A stretch of 64,000 bases of DNA from Myceligenerans salitolerans (GCF_017349295.1 NZ_JAFMPK010000028.1:1-64000), one strand, 5' to 3'; positions 43,095-52,611 are shown, numbered from the stretch's first letter. A program made the numbers and translations. Notes: generated by a model not told the origin, from the letters alone.

Positions 43095-43207
43095 GGCAGG
43101 TCCCCTGTCGCCCGTGTCAGGTGCTGTGAGGAAGTCTACACAAGCAGGGGAAATCGTTGTCCAACCAGGTCCGTCATGCCTCGTTCCGGCGTCCGGCGTC
43201 CGGCGAC

Positions 43208-43804
43208 CTACCTGGCGACGTGCGGCGTCAGGGCCGCCTTGATCTGTTCGGCGGAGGCGTCGATGCTGCCCGGTTTCAGGACGACGGGGGTCCCGGCGAG
43301 CCGCTGGTTCGTCGCCGCGGCCAGCCGGCGGACGGCGGTCCGCTGGCGTTCGGCGACGGCCTCGGGGTCGACGACGTCGACGGCGACCACCGCGCGGCCT
43401 GCGAGGCTCGCGTCCCGGATCCCGGTGACCTCGGACCACTCCACGCGTTCGGCACCGAGGTTGGGCAGCCAGTCGGTGAAACCGTCGTCGTCGACGATCA
43501 GCACCGGCCAGCGCGCCACGAGCATGCGACGTACCGCGATCAGCCCGGCGCCCAGCGCCATGAGGGTGCCGACCGCGCCCGTCGTGGTCACGACGAGCGC
43601 CGTGGGTGAGGGCTCGGCCTGCGCCGAGCCGAACCCGACGACGGCGGCAGCGCCGCAGACGACCGTCAGCACGAGCGCGGCGACCGCCAACGTGGTCACG
43701 TGCCCGCGTGACGGGAAGAACTCGACGACGTCGCCGGTGGTGAACGAGGTGGATGCCGTGGGGGTGCTTGCCGTGGCCTGGTCAGGTGCCATCGCGTCGG
43801 ACAT
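43208..43804 (-). CDS. Hypothetical membrane protein with PH-like tail
   Basis: 198 aa, start ATG 43804 (MSDAMAPDQ). TATCGT ends 7 bases before the ATG and no ribosome site exists, so probably leaderless. Two transmembrane helices (TTLAVAALVLTVVCGAAAVVGFG; ALVVTTTGAVGTLMALGAGLIAV) are followed by a soluble part with a strand pattern VLIVDDDGFTDWLPNLGAERVEWSEVTGI resembling PH-like membrane proteins (STM3941 type). No known function. Confidence 0.65.
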   Translation of the reverse strand: MSDAMAPDQATASTPTASTSFTTGDVVEFFPSRGHVTTLAVAALVLTVVCGAAAVVGFGSAQAEPSPTALVVTTTGAVGTLMALGAGLIAVRRMLVARWPVLIVDDDGFTDWLPNLGAERVEWSEVTGIRDASLAGRAVVAVDVVDPEAVAERQRTAVRRLAAATNQRLAGTPVVLKPGSIDASAEQIKAALTPHVAR

Positions 43805-43920
43805 GTGGCGGACGATACCGGCAACCCGGTCATCGGTGTAAAACCGATCCGCCGACGTCTCCAACCGGCTACGTGGGACGGGAAGTCTGGCGGGGAGTAC
43901 CGTCGTCGCCGTGGACGCCG

Positions 43921-43960
43921 AACGGCCCCTGACCGCCGTGCGGGCTGGTCAGAGGCCGTT
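43921..43960. terminator. 14-bp stem near tRNA-Arg
   Basis: Arms 43921-43934 and 43947-43960 pair over 14 bp with one mismatch; TTTTT follows on the plus strand. It lies just beyond the tRNA 3' end (minus strand) and may end that transcript. Confidence 0.55.
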
Positions 43961-43969
43961 TTTCTCGGG

Positions 43970-44042
43970 TGCGCCTGAAGGGATTCGAACCCCCGACCTT
44001 CTGCTCCGGAGGCAGACGCTCTATCCACTGAGCTACAGGCGC
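43970..44042 (-). tRNA. tRNA-Arg, anticodon CCG
   Basis: 73 bases. 7-bp acceptor stem GCGCCTG/CAGGCGC with discriminator A; D arm GCTC-AGTGGATA-GAGC; anticodon stem TCTGC/GCAGA with loop CTCCGGA (anticodon CCG, reads CGG); T arm with GTTCGAATC. No CCA is encoded. The variable loop is short. Folds cleanly by eye. Confidence 0.95.
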
Positions 44043-44220
44043 GGGACCGTGGATCGGGAGCGATGAATCGCTTCCGTAACGGCCGGAACGAGACTACCAG
44101 GTGACGGGCCGGGGGCGTGCATCGATAACTGTGACGAGCGTCAGCGGCGAGGCGGAATCCTGCAGCGCCCCGACGGCGGTCCCGGGAGCCGAGGAGTGCC
44201 TCCCGCCCGCCGCCGGTGGG

Positions 44221-45447
44221 TCATGGGTGCACACGGACCGTGCCTGCGATCTGGCGGAGCAGGCCGGCTCCGTCCTCGTCGTTCACCAGGGCCATGGAGA
44301 TGGTGACGATCTCGCCGGAACTGAGTCGCACGTCCACCTGCCCGTCGATCACGGGCTGCTCGGACCATGGGTAGCGGGAGAGCTCCGATCTCACGAGGAT
44401 CGCCTGCGCGCCGGACGTCTCGACGCGGTGCTGCGCCCGGTCGGTGGTCATCGGCCCCGGGGAGTCCAGCCTCCCGAAGGAGACGAACTCACCTGGAGGC
44501 CGGGACGCCGCGCCGTCGGAGACGTGCCAGTCACCCGGCACCGACAGGGTGACGGAGCCGTCACGCACCGTCCGCCAGCCGTCGGGGATCTCCTGGTCGG
44601 CATGCCGCCAGCGAGGGACCTCGGTCAGCGGCGTGGAACGGTGTGCCTTCTCGGTGAAGGTGAGGGTGCCGAGCAGCTTCACCAGGGTGTCCTGGTCGTC
44701 CAGCGCGTCGAGGCCCGTCGCGACGACGACGTAACCCCTGCCGCCGGCCGCGCGGACCTGGACCTCGGCCGAGTCGAGCGACATGCCGTCGTGGAACCAG
44801 CCCTGGAGGGATGCCAGGGCGAGATCCGACCCGTTCACGGGGAAGAGCGCTCTTGCTTCCTGCGTGAGCGCGTCACCCTGTGGCGGGTTCTCCGGCGTGA
44901 AGCTCTCGACCAAAGCCGACTCGGCCGCGATCACGCGGGCTCCGCCGGGGCCGGTGAAGCGGACCGTCCCGTCCTGCTCCCAGAGGTGTGCGTAGCGGCG
45001 GGCGTGGATCGGCTCCCCGGGATACGGCTTCTCCGGTACCTCGCTCCATCCGTCCGGCACCGCGAACCGCAGCCCGTTCACCTCGTGGGACACCCAGCCC
45101 TCGGGCACGACACCAGGCTGGACCCCGTCGAGCGTGGGAAGCCGGACCATCGTCGGGTCGTTCGCGAACGGGCCCGTTGTCGGCCTGTCCTCCGGCGTCG
45201 GGCTCACGGAAGGAGCGGGGTCCGCAGGGGCCGGCGTCGTCGCGGACGTCCCGTACCACCATGCGCCACCGGCTATCACGGCGGCCGCGAGGACGCCGCC
45301 CCCCGCCTGGAGCGCACGTCGTGTCCGGCCTCTCCGCACCGCCGTACGGGCCAGTGCGCGTGCGTCGAGATCGAGGGGCTGGGTCTGGGCGGCCGAGGCC
45401 CGGAGAAGGTCGACCAGAACGTCGTCGGAGTGCATCTGAGAGGTCAT
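44221..45447 (-). CDS. Membrane-anchored partner of a SigE-family sigma factor
   Basis: 408 aa. Start ATG 45447 overlaps the sigma factor stop (ATGA). Cytoplasmic N-terminus of ~45 residues (LLRASAAQTQPLDLDARALARTAVRRGRTRR) with no ZAS zinc motif, one transmembrane helix (GGGVLAAAVIAGGAWWYG), a Pro/Ser/Thr linker and a large outer domain with two related beta-rich halves (FAVPDGWSEVPEKPYPGEP and VTLSVPGDWHVSDGAASRPPGEF). The coupling suggests an anti-sigma or sensor role. Not recognised as a named family. Confidence 0.75.
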   Translation of the reverse strand: MTSQMHSDDVLVDLLRASAAQTQPLDLDARALARTAVRRGRTRRALQAGGGVLAAAVIAGGAWWYGTSATTPAPADPAPSVSPTPEDRPTTGPFANDPTMVRLPTLDGVQPGVVPEGWVSHEVNGLRFAVPDGWSEVPEKPYPGEPIHARRYAHLWEQDGTVRFTGPGGARVIAAESALVESFTPENPPQGDALTQEARALFPVNGSDLALASLQGWFHDGMSLDSAEVQVRAAGGRGYVVVATGLDALDDQDTLVKLLGTLTFTEKAHRSTPLTEVPRWRHADQEIPDGWRTVRDGSVTLSVPGDWHVSDGAASRPPGEFVSFGRLDSPGPMTTDRAQHRVETSGAQAILVRSELSRYPWSEQPVIDGQVDVRLSSGEIVTISMALVNDEDGAGLLRQIAGTVRVHP

Positions 45448-46022
45448 CGTGCCGTCCCCTTCCGCTGGGTCGTGCTCTCCGGGGAGGACTCGTCGCCGAG
45501 CACCGTGCGCAGGCGCGCCAGACCGCGGGACGCGGCGGACTTGACCGAGCCCGCGGACACGCCGAGCTCGGCTGCCGTGTCCGCTTCGCTGAGGTCGTAC
45601 AGGTAGCGCAGCACGATCACGCGTCGCTGCGCGGGCGGCAGGGTCCGCAGCGCCCGGACCAGCTGGTCGCGGTGCAGCACCCCCGAGGTCTGGTCAGAGA
45701 TCTGCGCATCCCACAGCTCGGCTGGGTCGGCCGGCGTCTCCCGGCGCCGCTTGCGCCAGCCGTCGATCCGCGCGTTCACGACGATCCGCCGCGCGTATGC
45801 CTCCGGGTTGCCGTCGGCCACGCGCCCCCAGGCGAGATAGGTGCGCTCCAGAGCCTGCTGGACGAGGTCGCGGGCGCGGTGCTCGTCGCCGGTGAGCAGG
45901 AACGCGAGACGGGACAGCGCCGGCGTCGTGCGCTCGGCGAAGGCCGTGAAGCGTGCCGCCTTACCGCCCGTCGTGCGGACGGCGACACGGGATGACGTCA
46001 CGGCAGCGGTCTGGGGACTCAT
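45444..46022 (-). CDS. SigE-family ECF sigma factor (SigE50 type)
   Basis: 192 aa, ATG 46022. Region 2: RLAFLLTGDEHRARDLVQQALERTYLAW, then ARRIVVNARIDGWRKRRRE; region 4: RTLPPAQRRVIVLRYLYDLSEADTAAELG, GSVKSAASRGLARLR. This SigE-type group (no link to Streptomyces SigE) is usually paired with a membrane protein, as here. Start follows CGGTGCACCGG; in-frame codons upstream are not supported. Confidence 0.88.
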   Translation of the reverse strand: MSPQTAAVTSSRVAVRTTGGKAARFTAFAERTTPALSRLAFLLTGDEHRARDLVQQALERTYLAWGRVADGNPEAYARRIVVNARIDGWRKRRRETPADPAELWDAQISDQTSGVLHRDQLVRALRTLPPAQRRVIVLRYLYDLSEADTAAELGVSAGSVKSAASRGLARLRTVLGDESSPESTTQRKGTAR

Positions 46023-46224
46023 CCGGTGCACCGCCTGATTGTCGGGTGATCCATGGAGGGTAGACGGGTGGGCCCGTGGAAAGGTTGTCACGGTTCGAGG
46101 CCGGGTGTGCACGACGGCCACGCGCTCGCACCGTCCGTCGCTCGGTGTCCGGCCGGTACCGCACGTGACGGGCCGCGTGTTACCAGGCTGTGGAAACCGC
46201 GGGCCGCCCGCCGTGGCCCGCCCG

Positions 46225-46237
46225 TAGAATCGTCGGG
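46225..46237 (+). promoter_or_regulatory. -10 element of leaderless argS
   Basis: TAGAAT at 46225-46230 ends 6 bases before the GTG at 46237, so transcription should start at the initiation codon. No ribosome site and no clear -35. Confidence 0.5.
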
Positions 46238-47898
46238 TGACCCCCACCGAACTCTCCGGAGCACTCAGCGCTGCCCTTGCCGCGGCTGTGGCCGACGGCA
46301 CCCTCCAGCTTCCCGCCGACGCGATCCCCGCGTCGGTGCATGTGGAGCGTCCCAGGCAGCGAGAGCACGGCGACTGGGCCACGAACGTCGCACTCCAGCT
46401 CGCCAAGAAGGCCGGTACCACGCCCCGGACCCTCGCGGAGGACCTGGCGGCTCGGCTGGGAGAGACCCGTGGCATCAAGTCGGTCGACGTCGCCGGCCCG
46501 GGCTTCCTCAACATCACGCTCGATGCCGGCGCCGCCGGCGAGCTGGCTCGCACCATCGTCGAGGCCGGCAGCGAGTACGGCCGGACGGGCACCCTCGCCG
46601 GCCAGGTCATCGACCTGGAGTACATCAGCGCCAACCCCACCGGCCCTCTGCACATCGGCCACACCCGCTGGGCGGCACTCGGTGACGCGATGGCCCGGAT
46701 CCTGCGGGCCGCCGGCGCGGACGTCACCGCCGAGTACTACATCAACGACGCCGGTGCGCAGATGGACCGCTTCGGCGGCTCGATCCTGGCCCGCGCCACC
46801 GGAGGGGAGATCCCCGAGGGCGGCTACCACGGCGAGTACGTCAAAGAACTCGCGGTGAAGGTGCTGGAGAGGCGGCCGGACCTGCCGGAGCTTCCCCAGG
46901 ACGAGGCGATCGCCGTGGCACGCGAGGAGGGCTACCAGCTCCAGCTCGCCGAGATCCGCGAGGTCCTGGAAGGCTTCGGCGTGCACTTCGACGTGTGGTT
47001 CTCCGAGCGGAGCCTGCACGAGTCCGGTGCCGTCGAGCAGGCGGTCGACCGGCTGCGCGAGCAGGGCCACGTGTTCGACTCCGACGGTGCCGTCTGGCTG
47101 CGCACCACCGATTTCACGGACGACAAGGACCGTGTGCTCATCCGCGCGAACGGTGAGCCCACGTACTTCGCCGCCGACGCCGCCTACTACCTGTCGAAGA
47201 AGGACCGCGGCTTCCCCGGCAAGATCTATCTGCTCGGCGCCGACCATCACGGCTACATCAACCGCCTCAAGGCCATCGCCGCCTGCGCGGGTGACGACCC
47301 GCAGCAGAACATCGAGGTGCTGATCGGCCAGCTCGTGAACGTCGGCGGGGCCAAGCTCTCCAAGCGGGCCGGAAACATCATCGAACTGCGGGATCTCGTC
47401 GAGTGGATCGGGCGCGACGCGGTGCGCTACTCGCTCTCGCGCTACCCGGCGGACACACCGCTGGAGCTGCAGGGCGAGGACATGCTCAAGCAGACCAACG
47501 ACAACCCGGTGTTCTACGTGCAGTACGCGCACTCGCGGACGTGTGCGGTCGACCGGAACGCGGCCGAGCGCGGGGTGCGGCTGGAGGATGCGTTCGACCC
47601 GTCGCTGCTGAACCACGAGTCGGAGAGCGCGCTGCTGGGCCGGCTCACCGAGTACCCGCGGATCGTCGCCCAGGCGGCCGAGCTGCGTGAGCCGCACCGG
47701 GTGGCCCGCTACCTCGAGGCGCTCGCCGGCGACTACCACTCCTGGTACAACGACGACGCCAAGCTGCGCGCCAACCCGTACCCCGACGAGGACGTGACCG
47801 ACGCGCACCGAACCCGCCTCTGGCTGAACGACGCCGTCCGTACCGTCCTGGCCAACGGGCTGGACCTGCTGGGCGTGAGCGCTCCGGAGCGGATGTGA
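46237..47898 (+). CDS. argS: Arginyl-tRNA synthetase
   Basis: 553 aa class I synthetase. N-terminal tRNA-binding domain, then the HIGH motif NPTGPLHIGHTRWAALGDA near 130, VTAEYYINDAGAQM, the core YLLGADHHGYINRL and the KMSK-like KLSKRAGN near 374; C-terminal anticodon-binding domain with NPVFYVQYAHSR. GTG start with no leader. Overlaps lysA by four bases (GTGA), the usual actinobacterial argS-lysA order. Confidence 0.97.
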   Translation: MTPTELSGALSAALAAAVADGTLQLPADAIPASVHVERPRQREHGDWATNVALQLAKKAGTTPRTLAEDLAARLGETRGIKSVDVAGPGFLNITLDAGAAGELARTIVEAGSEYGRTGTLAGQVIDLEYISANPTGPLHIGHTRWAALGDAMARILRAAGADVTAEYYINDAGAQMDRFGGSILARATGGEIPEGGYHGEYVKELAVKVLERRPDLPELPQDEAIAVAREEGYQLQLAEIREVLEGFGVHFDVWFSERSLHESGAVEQAVDRLREQGHVFDSDGAVWLRTTDFTDDKDRVLIRANGEPTYFAADAAYYLSKKDRGFPGKIYLLGADHHGYINRLKAIAACAGDDPQQNIEVLIGQLVNVGGAKLSKRAGNIIELRDLVEWIGRDAVRYSLSRYPADTPLELQGEDMLKQTNDNPVFYVQYAHSRTCAVDRNAAERGVRLEDAFDPSLLNHESESALLGRLTEYPRIVAQAAELREPHRVARYLEALAGDYHSWYNDDAKLRANPYPDEDVTDAHRTRLWLNDAVRTVLANGLDLLGVSAPERM

Positions 47899-49310
47899 CG
47901 GGGGCCGGGCAGGCTCGGCCGGCTGCGCTTCCGGCCGGCTCGGCGGGTACGCCGTGGTCGAGCGGCGTGCGCCGAGCCGACGACGGCGCGCTGGAGGTCG
48001 CGGGGGTCGGCGTCGCCGAACTGGCGGCCGACCACGGCACGCCGTCGTACATCGTGGACGAGGCGGACTTCCGCGCCCGCGCCCGCGCCTACCGGATCGC
48101 GTTCGAGGCGGCGTTCGCGGCGGTCGGTACCGGGGTGGACGTGTACTACGCGGGCAAGGCGCTGCTCACCGTGGCGGTCGCGCGGTGGGCGCGCGAGGAG
48201 GGCCTTCGGGTGGACACCGCGTCGGGCGGCGAACTCGCCGTCGCCCTGCGGGCCGGAGTGCCGGGCTCGGAGATCGGGCTCCATGGCAACAACAAGTCGG
48301 ACACGGAGATCGGCCGCGCCTTCGACAACGGCGTGGGGCGCATCATCGTCGACTCTCTCGCCGAGATCGACCGCATCGCGGACCTGGCGGTGGAGCGTGG
48401 CGTCGTCGCGCCGGTCATGGTGCGGGTCACCACGGGCGTGCACGCGGGCGGGCACGAGTACATCTCGACCGCGCACGAGGACCAGAAGTTCGGGCTGTCG
48501 GTCAACCTGGCGTCCGCGGTCCCGGATGCCGACAGCCCTGCGATGACCGCGCTGCTGAGGATTCTGGAGCGGCCGAGCCTGAAGCTGCTCGGTATCCACT
48601 CCCACATCGGTTCCCAGATCCTCGATCCGGACGGGTTCGAGGCCGCGGCGGCTGCCGTGCTGGAACTGCGCGCCGCACTGGCCGCGCGGACCGGTGTGCT
48701 CGTCGAGGAGGTCGACCTGGGCGGCGGGTACGGCATCGCCTACCTGCCGGGTGAGGTGGCGTTGGATCCGGAGCGCGTCGCGAAGGACATCGCCTCCTCG
48801 GTGGCGGACGTCGCCGCGCGACTCGGCACACCGCTGCCGCGATTCTCGATCGAGCCGGGTCGGGCGATCGTCGGCCCGGCCGGCATGACGCTGTACTCCG
48901 TCGGCACGGTGAAGCCGGTCACGGTGGGCGGGGACGGGGAGGAACCGTTCACCCGGCTGTACGTCTCGGTCGACGGCGGCATGAGCGACAACATCCGGCC
49001 CGCGCTGTACGGGGCGGACTACCACGCCGAGATCGTCGGCAGGAGTTCGGACGCGGCACCGGTGCTGGCGCGTGTGGTCGGCAAGCACTGCGAGTCGGGC
49101 GACATCGTGGTCCATCAGGTGATGCTGCCCGGCGACGTGCGCGCCGGTGACCTGCTCGCGGTCGCGGCGACCGGCGCGTACGGCCGGTCGATGGCGTCGA
49201 ACTACAACCTGCTTCTCCGGCCGCCGGTAGTGGCGGTGCGCGACGGGGCGTCCCGCGTCCTGGTCCGTCGTGAGACCGAGGAGGATCTGCTGGGCCTCGA
49301 CCAGGGGTGA
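47895..49310 (+). CDS. lysA: Diaminopimelate decarboxylase
   Basis: 471 aa PLP enzyme giving L-lysine from meso-diaminopimelate. PLP Lys in YYAGKALLTVAVARW near 85, EIGLHGNNKSD, HSHIGSQI near 235, the Gly-rich DLGGGYGIAY near 275, EPGRAIVGPAG and the substrate motif GKHCESGDIV near 395. GTG start coupled to argS. In related genomes hom and thrB commonly follow; here a hexamer repeat and unrelated genes follow. Confidence 0.95.
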   Translation: MTGAGQARPAALPAGSAGTPWSSGVRRADDGALEVAGVGVAELAADHGTPSYIVDEADFRARARAYRIAFEAAFAAVGTGVDVYYAGKALLTVAVARWAREEGLRVDTASGGELAVALRAGVPGSEIGLHGNNKSDTEIGRAFDNGVGRIIVDSLAEIDRIADLAVERGVVAPVMVRVTTGVHAGGHEYISTAHEDQKFGLSVNLASAVPDADSPAMTALLRILERPSLKLLGIHSHIGSQILDPDGFEAAAAAVLELRAALAARTGVLVEEVDLGGGYGIAYLPGEVALDPERVAKDIASSVADVAARLGTPLPRFSIEPGRAIVGPAGMTLYSVGTVKPVTVGGDGEEPFTRLYVSVDGGMSDNIRPALYGADYHAEIVGRSSDAAPVLARVVGKHCESGDIVVHQVMLPGDVRAGDLLAVAATGAYGRSMASNYNLLLRPPVVAVRDGASRVLVRRETEEDLLGLDQG

Positions 49311-49317
49311 CGCTTGC

Positions 49318-49357
<40 letters not shown>

Positions 49358-49394
49358 GCGGCCGGGAGCTCGCCCGGCGAGCCGGCGGGAGACC

Positions 49395-50630
49395 CTACAG
49401 CTCGGCCCCGGGCTTCAGGTCGAGCACGTCGATGTGGTGGAGAAGACTGATGTAGTCCCCGAAGGACTCGGCGACCCGGGCCGGTGAGAGCCCGTACCGC
49501 GTGATGTCGTACCGGTGCGGGCGAGCGCCCGCGGGCCGGGCGATCACCCGGTCGAGACGCTCCGCGTCACTCGCCGTCCACGTCGCACCGAGTTGTGCGT
49601 ACAGCTGGGGCACCTCGGTGTGCGGCGCGGCGCTCATCTTGTGGTACGGCACGTCGATGATGGCCGACGGCGGGAGCGTGAGCCGCGCCTCCAGGGCGCT
49701 GGTGAGCCACGACGACATCCAGTTCGTGACCACCCGGCCCACCTCCAGCGGGTCCGGGTCGTGCTGGTACATCGCCCACCCCGTCTCCACCAGGCTGCAC
49801 GCGGACGCGACGACGGATGCCGGGTCCCGATGCGTCCACACGAACGTGGCGTCCGGGAAGACCTGTCGGATGGTCGTCATGTCGGCCAGGTGTCCGGGGT
49901 ACTTCAGGATCCAGCGCCGGCGCTCCCGCCCGTGCTGCAGCACCTGCAGCGCCTGCTTCAGGAACTGGTAGTCGCCGGTCAGCTCGGCCGCGGAACGCCT
50001 CCCGTACCAGTCGAGGTAGGAGGGCAACGCGCCGTACATCCCCGCGTAGAACGTCCCGTGCGGCAGCAGCCAGAACGTCTCCTCCGGCATGGTGGCGCCG
50101 GTCGGATGCATGTTCTTCATCTGTGGCGCGAGCAGTGCTCCGGCGACCTTGCTGCCTCGGTCCAACGCCTTGATCGTGCGCTCGGCGGCCTCCGGGTTCT
50201 CCAGGTCCGTGTAGGACATCTCCCACAGCAGCGGACCACGATGGGCGGGCGACGACGCCAGGACCCGGTGCGTGAGCGTGGTCGCCGTGCGGGGCAGTCC
50301 GAGCACGAACACCGGGTCCTCGATCGGCTCCTGCGCGATCCGGGGATTCTCCGCCACGAGCCGTTGGATCCGAAGCCTGTTGGTGTACCTGCCCTTGGCG
50401 TCGGTGAGCGCGAGGATCCAGCCCAGCGGTGTGATCCGTGGTTCGGCGGCAACGCTCCGGAGCAGGACGCGGAAGTCGTCCGCAGCCGCGGCGTCGGAGG
50501 CTTCAGCCGCCTCATCGACCTGTCCGACGGCGTCGGCCCATGCCCCGTCGGGATCGTCCTTTCCCTTCACCACGGGGCTGAGAACGGCGTTCAGGATCCT
50601 GGAGGCTCGGGTCGTACGGGTACGGCTCAC
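49395..50630 (-). CDS. Sulfotransferase-family protein
   Basis: 411 aa, GTG 50630 after GGAAGGAACC. PAPS-binding motifs of the sulfotransferase fold: the 5'-phosphosulfate loop VFVLGLPRTATTLTHRVLA near 108 and the 3'-phosphate segment FVWTHRDPASVVASA near 255, plus WILKYPGHLADM. Transfers sulfate from PAPS to a hydroxyl or amine of a small molecule, glycolipid or glycan. Members with this long form occur in lipid or secondary metabolism. Stands alone in direction with the TetR gene upstream. Confidence 0.85.
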   Translation of the reverse strand: MSRTRTTRASRILNAVLSPVVKGKDDPDGAWADAVGQVDEAAEASDAAAADDFRVLLRSVAAEPRITPLGWILALTDAKGRYTNRLRIQRLVAENPRIAQEPIEDPVFVLGLPRTATTLTHRVLASSPAHRGPLLWEMSYTDLENPEAAERTIKALDRGSKVAGALLAPQMKNMHPTGATMPEETFWLLPHGTFYAGMYGALPSYLDWYGRRSAAELTGDYQFLKQALQVLQHGRERRRWILKYPGHLADMTTIRQVFPDATFVWTHRDPASVVASACSLVETGWAMYQHDPDPLEVGRVVTNWMSSWLTSALEARLTLPPSAIIDVPYHKMSAAPHTEVPQLYAQLGATWTASDAERLDRVIARPAGARPHRYDITRYGLSPARVAESFGDYISLLHHIDVLDLKPGAEL

Positions 50631-50743
50631 GGCGGTTCCTTCCGTCAGGCTCGGATACCGGGCAACCCTGCCGGATGCATCGCCAGGTGTCCACGATGTC
50701 CGTCCCGGCACCGCCGCCGGGAACCCACGCACGTCGTACCCGG

Positions 50744-51502
50744 TCAGCCAGACCTGTCGGCGGAGCCTGCCTCCAGCGGGGCCGGAATGCCGAGGTCGCC
50801 GGCGAGCCGGACGGCGACCTCGTCGTACCAGCGACCGGTGTCGCCGACGCTGCCGACGAGGTGGCCGAAGAGTTCGAACGACACCGTGCCGAACAGTTGG
50901 CTCCAGGCCATGAGCGTGCGGACCACCGACTCGGTCTCCAGTCCTCCCGGGGCCAGACCGCGCTCGACGACGAACGTCCGGGCTCCGGCGACAAGGTCAC
51001 CGACGCCGGCATCGGCTCCGGTGCCGCCGGGCGCGGGGACCGGTCGCGCACCCGCCGCGTACGCGTCCCCGACGATCCCCGCCAGCACCCGGATGACGCG
51101 AGTGGCCGGTTCCACCGTGTCCCGCGGAGCGGCGTAGCCGGGGATCGGCGTGCCGTACAGCAGCGCGAAGTCTCCCGGCCGTGCCACGCACCAGGCGCGC
51201 AGCGCCCGGCATGCGGCGAGCCATCGGCCGCCGGTGTCCTCGCGCGCGAGCCGGGCCTCGGCCTGCTCGACGGCGTCGCCGAGTTCCTCGTAGGAGTCGA
51301 TGAGCAGTCTGGTCAGCAGCGCGTCGCGGCTCGGGAAGTAGCGGTAGACGGCGGAGGACACCATGCCGACGTCCCGGGCGACGGCGCGCAGGGAGAGCGC
51401 CGCCGGGCCGTCGGAACGGAGTCGTGCGCGGGCGGCGTCGAGAATCTGCCGCGTCAACGTCTCCCGTGCGAGAGCGCGGGCCGTACGGGGTGTGCTGCTC
51501 AT
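50744..51502 (-). CDS. TetR/AcrR-family regulator
   Basis: 252 aa, ATG 51502. N-terminal HTH: RQILDAARARLRSDGPAALSLRAVARDVGMVSSAVYRYFPSRDALLTRLL (span ~18-67). C-terminal ligand domain of the TetR_C type with WLAACRALRAWCVARPGDFALLYG and LMAWSQLFGTVSFELFGHLVG. Divergent from the NAD(P)-binding gene at 51685, with two palindromic candidate operators between; probably controls itself and that gene. Ligand unknown. Confidence 0.9.
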   Translation of the reverse strand: MSSTPRTARALARETLTRQILDAARARLRSDGPAALSLRAVARDVGMVSSAVYRYFPSRDALLTRLLIDSYEELGDAVEQAEARLAREDTGGRWLAACRALRAWCVARPGDFALLYGTPIPGYAAPRDTVEPATRVIRVLAGIVGDAYAAGARPVPAPGGTGADAGVGDLVAGARTFVVERGLAPGGLETESVVRTLMAWSQLFGTVSFELFGHLVGSVGDTGRWYDEVAVRLAGDLGIPAPLEAGSADRSG

Positions 51503-51546
51503 CGGTTCAGGGTGCCAGGGGAGAGCGATGCGCGCAAAACAGATCA

Positions 51547-51607
51547 CCGCTCTTGATTCAGAGCGGCGATCATGCCATGCTGCTCCCTGAGTGAGAGCGG
51601 TGCTCTC
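51547..51607. promoter_or_regulatory. Two palindromic operators between TetR and its target
   Basis: CCGCTCT-TGATTC-AGAGCGG (51547-51566) and GAGAGC-GGT-GCTCTC (51593-51607) share the AGAGCGG core and lie in the 182-base divergent gap. Likely TetR-protein sites. Confidence 0.6.
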
Positions 51608-51684
51608 GCATCGCGGTCGGGAACCACGGGAGCTCCCACCGTGGCCGCCCTCCGACCGAACCGCCCATCGACGCAGGAGTTCCC

Positions 51685-52611
51685 ATGAACAGCACCGATC
51701 GCCATCTCGTCGTCGGTGCCGGCCCGGTCGGCCGGCACGTCGCACAGCAACTCACCGCTCGCGGGTCGCGCGTCGTGGTGGCCACCCGGTCCGGCCGGGA
51801 CACCGGCATCGCGGGCGTCGAGCACGTCGCCGTGGACGCCGCCGACACGGACGCGCTCAGCTCCGTCGCCGACGGGGCCGCCGTGCTCTACAACTGCGTC
51901 AACCCGGGCGACTACACCCAGTGGGACCGGGCCTGGCCGCCGCTGGCCGCGTCGCTCCTGACCGCTGTCGAGCGGACGGGCGCCGTGTACGCGATCACCG
52001 GCAACCTGTACCCGTACGGGCCGGTGGACGGCCCGATGACGGAGGACCTGCCGGACGCCGCGACCGACCACAAGGGGCGCCTGCGGGCACGGCTCTGGGC
52101 GGACGCACTGGCCGCGCATCGTGCCCGGCGGATCCGGGCGGTCGAGGTGCGCGGGTCCGACTACGTCGGGCCGGGCATCGGTGGAAACGGCCACATCTCC
52201 CGCGTCGTCCCGGCTGCCCTGCGGGGACGCACCGTGACGATGATGGGCCGTACCGACCAGCCGCACACGTTCACGGATGTCCGGGACGTCGCCCGCACGC
52301 TCGTCGCGGCCGCCGACGACCCGGAGGCGCACGGGCGTACCTGGCACGTACCGAGCAACGCCCCGCGCACCCAGCGTGAGGCGCTGACCGACGTGCTCGC
52401 GGCGGCCGGTCAACCGCCGGTGCGTGTCCGGGAGCTGCGCGGCCCCGCGCTGGCCCTGCTCGGCTCGGTGTCCCCGATGATGCGCGAGCTGCGCGAGCTG
52501 ATCTACCAGTTCGAGCGCCCCTACGTGCTCGACGACTCCGCCGCCAGGAAGCGGTTCGGCATCGAGCCGACACCGTGGGACGAGGTGTGCCGCCGCACGA
52601 CACATCAGTGA
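51685..52611 (+). CDS. NAD(P)-binding epimerase/reductase-like protein
   Basis: 308 aa, ATG 51685 after GCAGGAGTT. Rossmann fold of the extended/atypical SDR type: dinucleotide motif VVGAGPVGRHVAQQLTARG near 10-28, then VAVDAADTDALSSVADGAAVLYN, an ITGNLYPYGP strand and RGSDYVGPGI. The usual YxxxK is not in canonical form (YPYGPVDG then DHKGRLRAR), so activity as a classic dehydrogenase is uncertain. Divergent TetR suggests inducible expression. Confidence 0.85.
   Translation: MNSTDRHLVVGAGPVGRHVAQQLTARGSRVVVATRSGRDTGIAGVEHVAVDAADTDALSSVADGAAVLYNCVNPGDYTQWDRAWPPLAASLLTAVERTGAVYAITGNLYPYGPVDGPMTEDLPDAATDHKGRLRARLWADALAAHRARRIRAVEVRGSDYVGPGIGGNGHISRVVPAALRGRTVTMMGRTDQPHTFTDVRDVARTLVAAADDPEAHGRTWHVPSNAPRTQREALTDVLAAAGQPPVRVRELRGPALALLGSVSPMMRELRELIYQFERPYVLDDSAARKRFGIEPTPWDEVCRRTTHQ

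Noticed and set aside
43970-44042. tRNA gene as an integration site for a genomic island
   Set aside because: No integrase and no partial 3' tRNA duplicate in the window.
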